NCBI GenBank assembly: GCA_024275615.1 | Contig: JAJRYU010000320.1 | Coordinates: forward strand, 1 to 11,901 | DNA length: 11,901 nucleotides | Direction of reading: 5' to 3' | Origin: Planctomycetota bacterium | Lineage (GTDB): Bacteria > Planctomycetota > GCA-002687715 > DRQF01 | In this document: one piece after another, positions 1 to 8,024 of the stretch | Layout of the letters: each line of letters opens with the position of its first letter | How positions within the stretch are numbered: the first letter of the stretch is position 1 | Position numbers and translations under genes: made by a program | Notes under the pieces: generated by a model | What the model was told of the DNA's origin: nothing | The model's database searches: none | Seen by the model: the letters and a program-made list of their open reading frames with translations, nothing else

Positions 1-1
1 A

Positions 2-502
2 GAGGGTAGAGCTGTCGGTGTTGATTTGGCCCCTGCGATGATTGCGCTAGCGGCAAAAACCATCGTTGGTACCCAAGGAATCGAATTCGTCGTGGCCGCA
101 TTCGAGAATCTGCCGTTTCCCGATGACTCGATTGATCATGCTTTCAGTATGGAAGCGCTCTACTATGCCCCCAACACTGCCATCGCTTTGGCGGAAATCG
201 GTCGTGTGATTCGCCCCGAAGGCACAATGACGTTTTGCACCGATTTCTACGCTGAGAATCCCTATTGTCATGACTGGCCCGAGACGATGGGTATACCCAT
301 GGTGCTAAAAAGTGAAGCGAGTTGGATTGAAGCGTTCGAGGCCGCTGGATTCACTATCATGGCGACGCAACGGTGTTTGGACCCAAGGCCGGTTGCAGAG
401 GACGTCGAAGCCCGCGCGCGAGCTGAAATTGAGGACTTTCGGCGAAACATCGGCAGCTTGTCTATTATCGCCCAGCGTTCAGCCTCGCCAGAGAATTCCT
501 GA
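2..502 (+). CDS. Class I SAM-dependent methyltransferase, 3' part (5' cut by window edge)
   Basis: The reading frame is open from base 2 to the TGA at 500-502, giving 166 residues, so the true start lies outside the window. The first visible residues (GRAVGVDLAPAMIALA) match the end of motif I of class I methyltransferases, where the acidic residue of GVD binds the ribose of S-adenosylmethionine. A TTG at 26 is therefore inside the domain and is not a start. Further on, FENLPFPDDSIDHAFSMEALYY and the following IGRVIRPEGTM are the motif II/III region typical of the Methyltransf_11 type, where an aspartate and a helix-strand pair flank the cofactor site. The C-terminal third is alpha/beta with no recognisable substrate domain. 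The substrate cannot be named; small-molecule, quinone or sterol-like methylation are all possible. The glycine-rich loop itself is missing because of the window edge. Confidence 0.85.
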   Translation, partial: EGRAVGVDLAPAMIALAAKTIVGTQGIEFVVAAFENLPFPDDSIDHAFSMEALYYAPNTAIALAEIGRVIRPEGTMTFCTDFYAENPYCHDWPETMGIPMVLKSEASWIEAFEAAGFTIMATQRCLDPRPVAEDVEARARAEIEDFRRNIGSLSIIAQRSASPENS

Positions 503-552
503 ATCCGTGGACCCTCACCAGGGCTTGATTCGTCGCTCGGGAGAAGGACTCC

Positions 553-601
553 AAAAAACGCGAGACGAATAGAGCCCATTTGAGCTTTTTTTCGTCTCGC
601 G
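553..601. terminator. Stem-loop between convergent methyltransferase and argS
   Basis: An 11-bp perfect inverted repeat, CGCGAGACGAA at 559-569 and TTCGTCTCGCG at 591-601, encloses a 21-nt loop. Read on the minus strand, the stem is followed directly by six T residues (complement of the A run at 553-558), which is the form of an intrinsic terminator for argS about 310 bp upstream on that strand. Read on the plus strand, a smaller imperfect hairpin (about 573-585) runs into a seven-T tract at 586-592, which could stop the methyltransferase transcript. The 310-bp distance from the argS stop makes the minus-strand assignment less certain. Confidence 0.55.
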
Positions 602-911
602 GGTGGGCCGAATCCAATCCGGCCCGGCGCTCATGATTCGGTTTTGTCCGTCTTTTTGTGGGTGTCTTGGCAATGACCTGTGAATGGGTACAGATTCACG
701 AGGTGCGGAACCTTAGCATTTTACCAGGACCCTGTAACTCTTCTTGTTCTGTCTTGCTTGTCGGCATCTGTGGCTGCGAGGCAGATCATGAGAGCTGACT
801 CGGAACCTTCTCGATGGATAGAACAGAAAACAGAGGGGCTAAGTCAACAATTGCCAAGAATTTGCGTTGATTTGGCGCGGGTTTCCACCCATTTGCGGAT
901 CCAGACCAGAT
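602..911. other. Intergenic stretch with no convincing gene
   Basis: I see no supported coding region or structural RNA here. Two short hairpins are present: GGGCCG/CGGCCC at 605-610 and 620-625, and GTGAAT/ATTCAC at 680-685 and 694-699. Neither has a T tract or another sign of function. An open frame starting at 680 runs antisense into the argS 3' end and has no family features. Confidence 0.5.
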
Positions 912-2687
912 CTACATGCGATCGACGGTCTCGATGCCCAAAAGTCCCAACCCGCGTTTGAGCGTATGGGCTGTGGCAAGGGAAAGTGCCAATCGCGCCT
1001 CTCTCAAGGCTTTGGTTTCAGCTTTGAGAATCTTTACAGCCCGATTGTGCGAATGGTAGGCATGGGCCAACTGCAACAGATAGGTGCAAACGAGGGCCGG
1101 ATTGAGGTCCTTGGAGGCACGAGCGACAGTACGCGAAAACTGCAGGAGTTTGAGGGCCAACCGACGCTCTGAGGCGTCCTGCAAGACCGCGGGGTCAAAG
1201 CCAACCTGAGTTTCGCTCATTTCTGAATCCTCGATCATACGGCGAATACGAGCAAAAGCGTAAAGGACATAGGGCCCTGTGTCGCCATCGAAAGCCACGG
1301 AAGCCTTGGGGTCATATGTCATTGTCGTTTTCGGAGAAACCGAGAGAATCATGAACTTGAGGGCAGCCATACCGATTTTTTGAGCGCGCTCACTGGCGTC
1401 ACCATCGTCCTTGCCTCCTCGTTCCGATATTTCCTTGGCCGCCAATCCTGCGACTTCTTCCATGAGATCGTCGGCGTCGACAACCTTGCCTTCCCGAGAT
1501 TTCATTTTTCCTTCAGGCAAGTTGACCATGCCGTAGGCCAAGTGATGCAAGGACGTGGCCCATGCGTAGCCGAGTTTTTCCAGGATGCTGAACAGGACCT
1601 TGAAATGGTAGATCTGTTCATCACCTACAACAAAAACCTGACGATCAACATTCAAGTCTTCGGCTTTCCTTACCGTCGTGCCAATGTCCTGCGTGATGTA
1701 GACCGATGTCCCGTCCGAGCGGAGGACGACTTTCTTGTCAAGCTTCTCCGCTGAGAGATCGATTTCGACCGCACCATCATCGCGGCGATAGAAGACACCT
1801 TGTGCGAGGCCCTGTTCGACGATTTCTTTGCCAAGGGTGTAGGTGTCGCTTTCGAAATAGTACTCGTCAAACTCGATGCCAAGGTCGGAATAGGTTTGCT
1901 TGAACCCTGCCATGACCCAGGAATTCATAGTGCGCCAAAGATCGACGACGTCTTTTCTTCCGGCTTCCCAGTCTTGCAGCATGGTCTGCGCAGCCTGTCC
2001 CCACTTGCTGACTTTGAAGAAGTCTTCCTTGGTGATCTCGACATTTTTCTCGGCGATATAGTTGGCCATTTCTTCGCGAAAACGTTTCTCGAATAGAACG
2101 TAATATTGACCGACAAAATGGTCGCCCTTGAACCCCGTCGATTCCGGTGTCGCGCCGTTGCCCTCACGTTGGTAGGCCAACATTGATTTGCAAATGTGAA
2201 TGCCGCGATCGTTGACCAAGTTTGCTTTGATCACGCGCAGGCCACTGGTGCAGAGGAGTCGAGCTACGCTGTCACCTAAGCAGTTGTTGCGCACGTGGCC
2301 CAAATGCTGAGGTTTGTTGGTATTGGGTGAGGAAAACTCGACCATCGCAGTCTTGGCATCGTCCGTGACGATCTGCCCACCAAAAGTTGTCGGGTGCTCG
2401 AGGATTGGAGTCAAGGTGCCTTCGAAGAGGGCTTGGTCGGTGAGGACCAAGTTGACGTAGCCGGACGTTGCTTCCGCTTCAGAGACGATCTCGCCGTCCA
2501 CGAGTTGCTCGGCCAACTGAGCGGCGATCTTTGGCGGCGCTTGACGGAGTACCTTCGCGAGGTGGAAACAATTGAGCGCCAAGTCACCAAATTTGTCGGT
2601 GAAATCTATTGAGATCCGTTCGGGACGGACGCCAAAGGCAGCTTCGACAGCTTTGAGTCCCAGATCTTCGACTTTTTCCAGCAACAT
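912..2687 (-). CDS. argS: Arginyl-tRNA synthetase
   Basis: This enzyme charges tRNA-Arg with arginine using ATP, in the cytoplasm. Using the ATG at 2687 the protein has 591 residues, within the usual bacterial ArgRS range. The order is an N-terminal Add-1-like domain (about 1-85), then the class I catalytic core with the HIGH-type signature HLGH at 128-131 inside EFSSPNTNKPQHLGHVRNN. The KMSKS-type loop KMKSREG is at 394-400. The C-terminal DALR anticodon-binding domain begins near TGPYVLYAFARIRRM (about 470-484). The chain ends GLLGIETVDRM, close to the conserved ArgRS C-terminus. A start six codons earlier (ATG at 2705) is possible, but GGAGGG at 2698-2703 stands 10 nt before the 2687 ATG and nothing like it precedes 2705, so 2687 is preferred. 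The gene is divergent from the arginine-family hydrolase at 2779. Confidence 0.97.
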   Translation of the reverse strand: MLLEKVEDLGLKAVEAAFGVRPERISIDFTDKFGDLALNCFHLAKVLRQAPPKIAAQLAEQLVDGEIVSEAEATSGYVNLVLTDQALFEGTLTPILEHPTTFGGQIVTDDAKTAMVEFSSPNTNKPQHLGHVRNNCLGDSVARLLCTSGLRVIKANLVNDRGIHICKSMLAYQREGNGATPESTGFKGDHFVGQYYVLFEKRFREEMANYIAEKNVEITKEDFFKVSKWGQAAQTMLQDWEAGRKDVVDLWRTMNSWVMAGFKQTYSDLGIEFDEYYFESDTYTLGKEIVEQGLAQGVFYRRDDGAVEIDLSAEKLDKKVVLRSDGTSVYITQDIGTTVRKAEDLNVDRQVFVVGDEQIYHFKVLFSILEKLGYAWATSLHHLAYGMVNLPEGKMKSREGKVVDADDLMEEVAGLAAKEISERGGKDDGDASERAQKIGMAALKFMILSVSPKTTMTYDPKASVAFDGDTGPYVLYAFARIRRMIEDSEMSETQVGFDPAVLQDASERRLALKLLQFSRTVARASKDLNPALVCTYLLQLAHAYHSHNRAVKILKAETKALREARLALSLATAHTLKRGLGLLGIETVDRM

Positions 2688-2697
2688 ATTCGTTTCA

Positions 2698-2703
2698 CCC
2701 TCC
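2698..2703 (-). promoter_or_regulatory. Shine-Dalgarno site that decides the argS start
   Basis: On the minus strand GGAGGG lies 10 nt ahead of ATG 2687. It overlaps the alternative upstream ATG at 2705, so the two starts are mutually exclusive in use. The strong match favours the shorter protein. Confidence 0.6.
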
Positions 2704-2714
2704 ATGATTGTGAG

Positions 2715-2743
2715 ATTCTACTCAGCGGAGTGAGCCGTCGAAA
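2715..2743 (-). promoter_or_regulatory. Candidate argS promoter
   Basis: On the minus strand TAGAAT (2715-2720) matches five of six bases of the -10 consensus. A weak -35, TTTCGA (2738-2743), stands 17 bp upstream. Transcription would begin near 2708, leaving about 20 nt of leader that holds the GGAGGG site before the ATG at 2687. The -35 is poor, so confidence rests on the -10 and its position. Confidence 0.4.
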
Positions 2744-2778
2744 GTGCACAAATCTGTCAGGGCAGGTATAAGTGAGGC

Positions 2779-3696
2779 ATGCTTAGCAACACTCTTTTTG
2801 TCTGCGCTTCGCAAGTCCCGAAAGATCTCGCTCCTTCAGAATTCAGAGAACGCCCACAAGAGACAGCTGTCCTTCTGGCCACCCCTGAGTTCTTCCGCGT
2901 CGAAGGAGCGATCAATCCGCACATGGTTGATCGTGGCGGCCAATTGAATGTGGTCGATCAGCCCCGAGCACGGGGGCAGTGGCGTGAAATCGTGGCGGTC
3001 CTCGAAGACCTAGGTCTGAAGGTACACGTGATTCCCGGCCGAGAAGGCCTGCCGGACATGGTCTTCACGGCGAATCAGAGTTTTCCCTTCGTCGATGCGG
3101 AGGGGGCAAAGAAGGTGCTTCTATCCCGCATGAGGACCAAGGAGCGGCAGGGAGAATTGCAGTATTTCGCCGACTGGTATGCCAAGCATGGATTCGCCGC
3201 CATCGATTTTGACATGGCTCGCGACGAGGCCTTGGAGGGTATGGGAGATCTTCTGTGGTTGCCGGATCGCTATCTCATCTTTGCTGGGGTGGGGCCCCGG
3301 ACAGATCGTAGCGTGGTCGAAAGGTTGCCGGATGTGCTGGGATGTCCAATTTTTGCTCTCGAGCTGACGAATCCTCGTTTCTATCATTTGGACACGGCCT
3401 TTGTGCCCCTAGACCAGAATAGGGCCTTAGTTCATCCACCAGCATTTTCCAGGGAATCCTTGTCGCTTTTGGATTCTGTCTTTGATGAACTCCTTGTCGC
3501 TCCTCGCGAAGAATGCGAATCTGGGTTCGCGTGCAATGCCCTTGTCCTTCCGGGCCAGCACGTCCTCATCGATGATTCTTGTGTGAAAACGGGAGAACTC
3601 CTGGGGAATTTGGGCTATGAAATCCACTTCGTGAGTACCTCGGAATTCCGAAAGTCTGGCGGATCTGTCTTCTGTATGACCATGATGTTGCCCTAA
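2779..3696 (+). CDS. Amidinotransferase/DDAH-superfamily hydrolase (CtlX-like)
   Basis: The 305-residue protein belongs to the guanidino-modifying enzyme superfamily (arginine deiminase, dimethylarginine dimethylaminohydrolase, amidinotransferase), five-bladed alpha/beta propeller enzymes that attack a guanidine carbon with a cysteine. Visible signatures are INPHM at 45-49, PDMVFTANQSF at 92-102, EGMGD at 153-157 (acidic catalytic/substrate residues), FYHLDTAF at 201-208 with the catalytic histidine H203, and GGSVFCMT with the nucleophile C299 near the C-terminus. The full catalytic set is present, so it should be active. The ADI-specific extra helical domain is absent, pointing to a small DDAH/CtlX-type hydrolase that could make citrulline from arginine or a methylated arginine; the exact substrate is unknown. 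About 28 residues before AVLLATPEFF are a non-conserved extension. A TATAAG at 2767-2772 lies so close to the ATG that a leaderless mRNA is possible. GAGG at 2774-2777 is too near the ATG to act well as a ribosome site. Confidence 0.85.
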   Translation: MLSNTLFVCASQVPKDLAPSEFRERPQETAVLLATPEFFRVEGAINPHMVDRGGQLNVVDQPRARGQWREIVAVLEDLGLKVHVIPGREGLPDMVFTANQSFPFVDAEGAKKVLLSRMRTKERQGELQYFADWYAKHGFAAIDFDMARDEALEGMGDLLWLPDRYLIFAGVGPRTDRSVVERLPDVLGCPIFALELTNPRFYHLDTAFVPLDQNRALVHPPAFSRESLSLLDSVFDELLVAPREECESGFACNALVLPGQHVLIDDSCVKTGELLGNLGYEIHFVSTSEFRKSGGSVFCMTMMLP

Positions 3697-3822
3697 CCAT
3701 GGGCCAGTGCTATCTTCCGCGACCTTCTGAGCCAGAAAACCTCATTCTCTTTGGAATCCTGGCCGGATGGTTAGGCCGCCAAGGGCCACAATCTTTACCA
3801 ATAACAGGGCTGACTGATCCCC

Positions 3823-5613
3823 ATGGACATTCGCAACGTCGCCATCATCGCTCACGTCGACCACGGCAAAACTACCCTTGTCGACGGCATGATCCAAACT
3901 GCTGGGTTATTTCGAGAAAACCAGCAGGTCGAAACCTGCATTCTCGATAGCAATGATCTTGAAAGAGAGCGTGGTATCACCATTCTCTCGAAGAATATTT
4001 CGATCACCTACAATGACGTCAAGATCAACATCATCGACACGCCTGGGCATAGCGATTTCGGCGGTGAGGTCGAGCGCGTCCTGAAGATGTCCAACGGCGT
4101 GCTGCTCCTTGTCGACGCCTTCGAAGGTCCAATGCCGCAAACCCGTTTTGTGCTGCGCAAGGCTCTTGAGCTCAATCTCAAACCCATCGTTGTTATCAAC
4201 AAGATCGATCGTCCTGACGCACGCCCCCATGTTGTTCTCGACAAGGTTTTTGATCTGTTTGTTGCCCTCAACGCCAATGACGATCAACTTGATTTTCCCG
4301 TGATCTACGCTTCCGGAAGAGACGGTTACACACGCTACGAATACGAAGACGACAATAACGATTTTAAGCCTCTCTTTGAGACCATCGTTGAGTACGTTCC
4401 CAAGCCAGCTGCAGATCGCGATGGTCCATTTCAGATGTTGGTGACGTCAGTCCAGTATAGCGAATTCACCGGCCGTGTTGCGATCGGTCGAATCTTCCGG
4501 GGCTCGATTAAGAGGGCTCAGAAGATTTCACTCGTCAAAGAGAACAACATCACTTTTACCTCTGCACCTAAGAAAATCATGACTTTCGAAGGACTTGGCA
4601 AGGTCGAGCAAGAGTTGATTCTCGCTGGTGATATTGCCGCCTTGGAAGGCATCAACAATGTCGAAATTGGTGACACACTTTGTGACCCAGAATGCATCGA
4701 CAAGATTCATGCTCCGAATGTTGATCAGCCAACCTTGTCAATGGTCTTTCGAGTCAATGACAGCCCGTTTGCTGGCAAAGAAGGCGAATTCGTTACATCT
4801 CGCCAGATTCGTAACCGCCTGATGCGCGAGCTGGAACGCGACGTTGCTATTCGAGTTGATGACACTGACCGTGCCGAGGTCTTCAAAGTTTCAGGGCGCG
4901 GCATCTTGCATCTCGGTATCCTGGTCGAAAACATGCGACGTGAAGGATTCGAATTTGCCGTCGGTAAGCCACAGGTCATCATGAAAGAAATTGATGGCAA
5001 GATTCACGAGCCCGTGGAGACACTTGTGGCTGATTGTCCGGATGCGAGCTGCGGCAAAGTTATCGAAGAAGTCGGCAAACGGCGGGGGGAAATGGTCAAC
5101 ATGGTCTCTGCTCAAGGATTGACCAACCTCGAATTCACGATTCCTGCCCGTGGTATTATTGGCCTGAAGACAAGGTTGCTCAATCTCACTGCTGGCGAAG
5201 CTACCATGAGTCACCTCTTTAAGGACTGGGAGCCCCACAAGGGTACGCTGCCTCGCCGGGCAAACGGTGTGATCGTGTCATCGGAGAATGGGGTTGCCGT
5301 TGCTTATGCCCTGTTTAACCTGAAAGACAGAGGAAGTTTCTTTGTTACTCCGCAAACACAAGTCTACAAAGGCATGATTTGTGGTGGGCATTCCAAAGAC
5401 AATGATATTGACGTCAATGTCTGCAAGGAAAAGAAACTCTCTAACATGCGTTCGTCTGGTGCCGATAATAAACTACTGCTTTCTCCGCCTCGGGATTTCT
5501 CTTTGGAAGAAGCACTCGAGTACATTGAAGATGATGAGTTGGTCGAAATCACACCTAAGTCCATTCGGTTGAGGAAAATCGCTCTTGTCGCCAAGAGTCG
5601 GAAGCACAAGTGA
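3823..5613 (+). CDS. typA: Translational GTPase TypA/BipA
   Basis: This ribosome-associated GTPase of the EF-G/LepA superfamily is involved in 50S assembly and stress or low-temperature growth. The 596 residues are a normal full length. The GTPase domain shows G1 AHVDHGKTT at 10-18, the switch I region RERGITI at 48-54, G3 DTPGH at 72-76, G4 NKID at 126-129 and a G5-like YASGRDG at 162-168. The rest follows the TypA order: a beta-barrel domain, two EF-G-like alpha/beta domains, and the TypA-specific C-terminal domain containing SNMRSSGADNK, which binds the ribosome. The ATG at 3823 is the first start after an in-frame TGA 9 nt upstream. No clear Shine-Dalgarno sequence precedes it, so initiation is probably SD-independent. 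It follows the DDAH-like gene by 126 bp with no obvious terminator between, so partial read-through is possible. Confidence 0.97.
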   Translation: MDIRNVAIIAHVDHGKTTLVDGMIQTAGLFRENQQVETCILDSNDLERERGITILSKNISITYNDVKINIIDTPGHSDFGGEVERVLKMSNGVLLLVDAFEGPMPQTRFVLRKALELNLKPIVVINKIDRPDARPHVVLDKVFDLFVALNANDDQLDFPVIYASGRDGYTRYEYEDDNNDFKPLFETIVEYVPKPAADRDGPFQMLVTSVQYSEFTGRVAIGRIFRGSIKRAQKISLVKENNITFTSAPKKIMTFEGLGKVEQELILAGDIAALEGINNVEIGDTLCDPECIDKIHAPNVDQPTLSMVFRVNDSPFAGKEGEFVTSRQIRNRLMRELERDVAIRVDDTDRAEVFKVSGRGILHLGILVENMRREGFEFAVGKPQVIMKEIDGKIHEPVETLVADCPDASCGKVIEEVGKRRGEMVNMVSAQGLTNLEFTIPARGIIGLKTRLLNLTAGEATMSHLFKDWEPHKGTLPRRANGVIVSSENGVAVAYALFNLKDRGSFFVTPQTQVYKGMICGGHSKDNDIDVNVCKEKKLSNMRSSGADNKLLLSPPRDFSLEEALEYIEDDELVEITPKSIRLRKIALVAKSRKHK

Positions 5614-6365
5614 CCCATCGGGGCAGTAAATCTCCCGCCGCGAGGGCAAAATTGACCGATTTCGGCCCCAAGATCTTTGTATTAGGCGATTTAGCGAAGA
5701 AAGAGTGTTTACATCAATTGGTTTTTTCTCCTTGAGCCTTCCCTTGTTGCTAGGTTATAGAAGATAAGAGAAGACGCGAGTCGTGCTACCCCAGGTTCGG
5801 ATTTAGAGAGCAAGGGGGATGGCGATGGCCCCCAGGACGCGGTAAAGGGATGGGGCTTTCATTGCGTCGGGGTGATAGAGTAGAGTCTTGGCAGATTCGA
5901 ATACCCCAATTTTGCATGGCGTACTAAGCGTGCAATCTCGTTAAAAAGGTTCTCGACGAAACGAGGTCTCACTCGTTTGCTCCACAGCCGCGAGTCGAGG
6001 AAGCCAAGGAATTGAAAGAGGCTGGTTGTTTGGAATGAGTGTTCTTGTCGTGAGCCTGCGGCAGGAGAATTGACTCTTTGAGATGAATTGTTCCGTTGAA
6101 GGGAACGCGCAATCATCTTGTTCTGTTTCAAACAAATCAAACGACGCCAGTGACTCCGCGCACGCAGTGATCTGTTTTGGCGCTGAGGGTCTTGGCCTAT
6201 AAGACGATCAGGAGAAGATGCCTCCGGCATCAATCAGATCAAAAAAAGTACATGATCATCGAGCGCTGCATTTGACAGTGGACTATCTGCCCTAGCAGAT
6301 TGACCTCTCGCCAAAGGGTGTGAAATGAGTCAATGACATCTCCAAGAAATCAGGATTGAATCGAC
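5614..6365. other. 752-bp typA-rho intergenic region
   Basis: I find no convincing gene in this long gap. It contains short hairpins: GGGGG/CCCCC at 5814-5818 and 5829-5833, CCTG/CAGG near 6056-6066, and GATGCC/GGCATC around 6218-6232 followed by an A tract. A TATAAG at 6198-6203 and a TTGACA at 6272-6277 are possible rho promoter elements, but each lacks a good partner. On the minus strand an open frame of 124 codons (5859-6233) is rich in Arg, Ser and Gln and resembles no family I know. Its stop overlaps by ATGA the start of a 19-residue hydrophobic peptide (5803-5862). I do not call either as a gene. A long rho leader or an unrecognised small RNA are open alternatives. Confidence 0.45.
6285..6300 (+). 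promoter_or_regulatory. Leader hairpin upstream of rho
   Basis: ATCTGC and GCAGAT form a perfect 6-bp stem around the tetraloop CCTA, 65 nt before the rho start and just downstream of a TTGACA at 6272-6277. It could be a leader-RNA structure or an operator. Rho genes are often autoregulated through their leaders, but no specific mechanism is visible here. Confidence 0.3.
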
Positions 6366-7850
6366 GTGGACGAAGCGAGAGAACGCGAAGACAATGGTCG
6401 CCAAAGTGGCGAAAAGAGATCAACCCGGGGCGGCGGACGCTCACGAGGTCGAAGGCCCAGTCGTGGCCGCAACAACACCGGAAACGAAAAAGATGATGGG
6501 GCTCGGAATGGCCCTTCCGGATCTGGCGATCAAGGTGGCGACAACTCCAAAACCCGCCAACCCGCCAATGACCGCAACAACTCGCGGTCAAACGACAACC
6601 GTGGCGGGCAGAGCGACAACAAAAACCGTGGCGGCGGGCGCCGTCGCCGTGGCGGTAATCGAAACAACAATCGGGGCCGCCGCGGGGGTGGACGACAGGA
6701 ACGAGTCGACACCCACGATGTACCGGAAGAGCTCCTTGAGCGCCGCAGCGGGCAACTTGAACTGATGAAGGATGGTTTTGGGTTCCTACGTTTTCCCGAA
6801 AACTACTTCTTGCCGAATGACAAAGATGTCTACGTTCCAACCGCGTTAATTCGCAAGTTCAGGATTCGCTCCGGCAGCACCATTGAAGGAGATGTGGCTC
6901 CCCCTCGTAAGCGAAACCAAAAACCAACTCTCCATCGTGTTCTGAAGATCAACGAAAAAGATCCTGAGTTGCACGACGCTGAAACCCCTTTCAAGAACCT
7001 CGTTGCCTGCGATCCGCATGAGCGATTCCACTTGGAAGAAGCAGTTGATCCAGATATCTCGATGCGCATCGTTGATCTCTTGACTCCAATCGGGTTCGGC
7101 CAGCGAGCTTTGATCGTGGCGCCGCCTCGCACGGGCAAGACTGTCATCATGCAAAAAATGGCGAATGCCATCGCCGCTAGCCATCCCGGTACAAAAGTAG
7201 TTGTGCTCCTGATCGATGAGAGACCAGAAGAAGTCACAGATTTCAAGCGAAGCACGAGTGCAGAGGTTGTGGCCAGTTGTCTTGATGAAGGAACTGCCAA
7301 CCATGTTCGTGTCACGGAAATGGTCTTGGAAAAACTGAAGCGGCAGGTTGAAGCCGGACACAATGTTGTGTGCTTACTTGACTCAATCACCAGGTTGGGG
7401 CGGGCTTACAACAATGAGACGAAACACAGTGGGCGTATTCTATCCGGTGGCGTCGATGCCAAGACGCTGGCAAAGCCCAAAGCGTTCTTCGGTGCTGCAC
7501 GCAAGATCGAAAACGGCGGCAGTTTGACAATCATTGCCACGGCTTTGATCGAAACTGGTAGCCGCATGGATCAGGTGATCTTTGAAGAATTCAAGGGCAC
7601 CGGAAACATGGAACTCATCCTCTCACGCCAACTGGCCAACAATCGAGTCTTCCCAGCGATCGATATCTCAGCTTCAGGTACGCGAAAAGAAGAGAAGCTC
7701 TTGGGGGAAACGACATTGAGAAAAGTCACTGTCTTGCGTCGTGTACTCAGTCAGTTGAAGCCAGCAGAAGCGATGACGCTTTTGATCGAGAGAATGGAAA
7801 AAACTGCCCACAACGATGAGTTCCTCGCCAAGTTCGATGTTGGTGGTTAG
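6366..7850 (+). CDS. rho: Transcription termination factor Rho with RG/N-rich N-terminal extension
   Basis: This hexameric RNA-dependent ATPase terminates transcription. Of 494 residues, about 1-115 are low complexity, rich in Arg, Gly, Asn and Asp (GGGRRRRGG at 89-97), apparently disordered. They occupy the place where many Rho proteins have the helical Rho_N domain, which I do not see. The cold-shock RNA-binding domain follows (about 129-200, with DGFGFLR at 136-142). The RecA-like motor has Walker A APPRTGKT at 252-259, the catalytic-glutamate motif LLIDERPEEVTD at 281-292 (E285) and Walker B LLDSITR at 337-343. The Q loop is near GGVDAKTLAKPK at 361-372 and the R loop near FKGTGNMEL at 409-417. 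The start is GTG: the frame has a TGA at 6357, and AGGA lies about 10 nt upstream of the GTG. The Walker A arginine replaces the lysine of the common APPKAGKT form. Convergent with rpmH, with a shared terminator downstream. Confidence 0.97.
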   Translation: MDEAREREDNGRQSGEKRSTRGGGRSRGRRPSRGRNNTGNEKDDGARNGPSGSGDQGGDNSKTRQPANDRNNSRSNDNRGGQSDNKNRGGGRRRRGGNRNNNRGRRGGGRQERVDTHDVPEELLERRSGQLELMKDGFGFLRFPENYFLPNDKDVYVPTALIRKFRIRSGSTIEGDVAPPRKRNQKPTLHRVLKINEKDPELHDAETPFKNLVACDPHERFHLEEAVDPDISMRIVDLLTPIGFGQRALIVAPPRTGKTVIMQKMANAIAASHPGTKVVVLLIDERPEEVTDFKRSTSAEVVASCLDEGTANHVRVTEMVLEKLKRQVEAGHNVVCLLDSITRLGRAYNNETKHSGRILSGGVDAKTLAKPKAFFGAARKIENGGSLTIIATALIETGSRMDQVIFEEFKGTGNMELILSRQLANNRVFPAIDISASGTRKEEKLLGETTLRKVTVLRRVLSQLKPAEAMTLLIERMEKTAHNDEFLAKFDVGG

Positions 7851-8024
7851 GACCATGTTGGCGGCAATGACAGCGTCGCATTCTTCTCCTGCCCGGAGCA
7901 TGCCTTAGTCCGGGATTCGGGGAGCGAACACGAATCGTCATAGAAGGGCATCGAGACCTAGCTTCCAAAGTTCTGCTCGACAGGGACCTCGATCTCGTCA
8001 GTGGCTCTGGTGAATGACCAACGA

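Noticed and set aside
680..961. 93-codon plus-strand frame after the methyltransferase
   Set aside because: It overlaps the argS 3' end in antisense, has no ribosome site and shows no family motif.
5890..5912. TTCGAAT resembling a tRNA T loop
   Set aside because: The flanking bases do not form a 5-bp T stem, and no acceptor stem, D arm or anticodon arm can be laid out around it.
5859..6233. 124-codon minus-strand frame in the typA-rho gap
   Set aside because: No recognisable family, no good ribosome site, and an odd composition (Arg, Ser, Gln). Mentioned under the gap but not called as a gene.
6292..6840. 182-codon minus-strand frame
   Set aside because: It lies antisense to the low-complexity start of rho. 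Its Arg/His/Cys-rich sequence has no domain pattern.
7892..7914. CCCGGA/TCCGGG hairpin after rho as a terminator
   Set aside because: The 6-bp stem has an 11-nt loop and no T tract on either strand; the 16-bp stem at 8025-8063 is a much better candidate.
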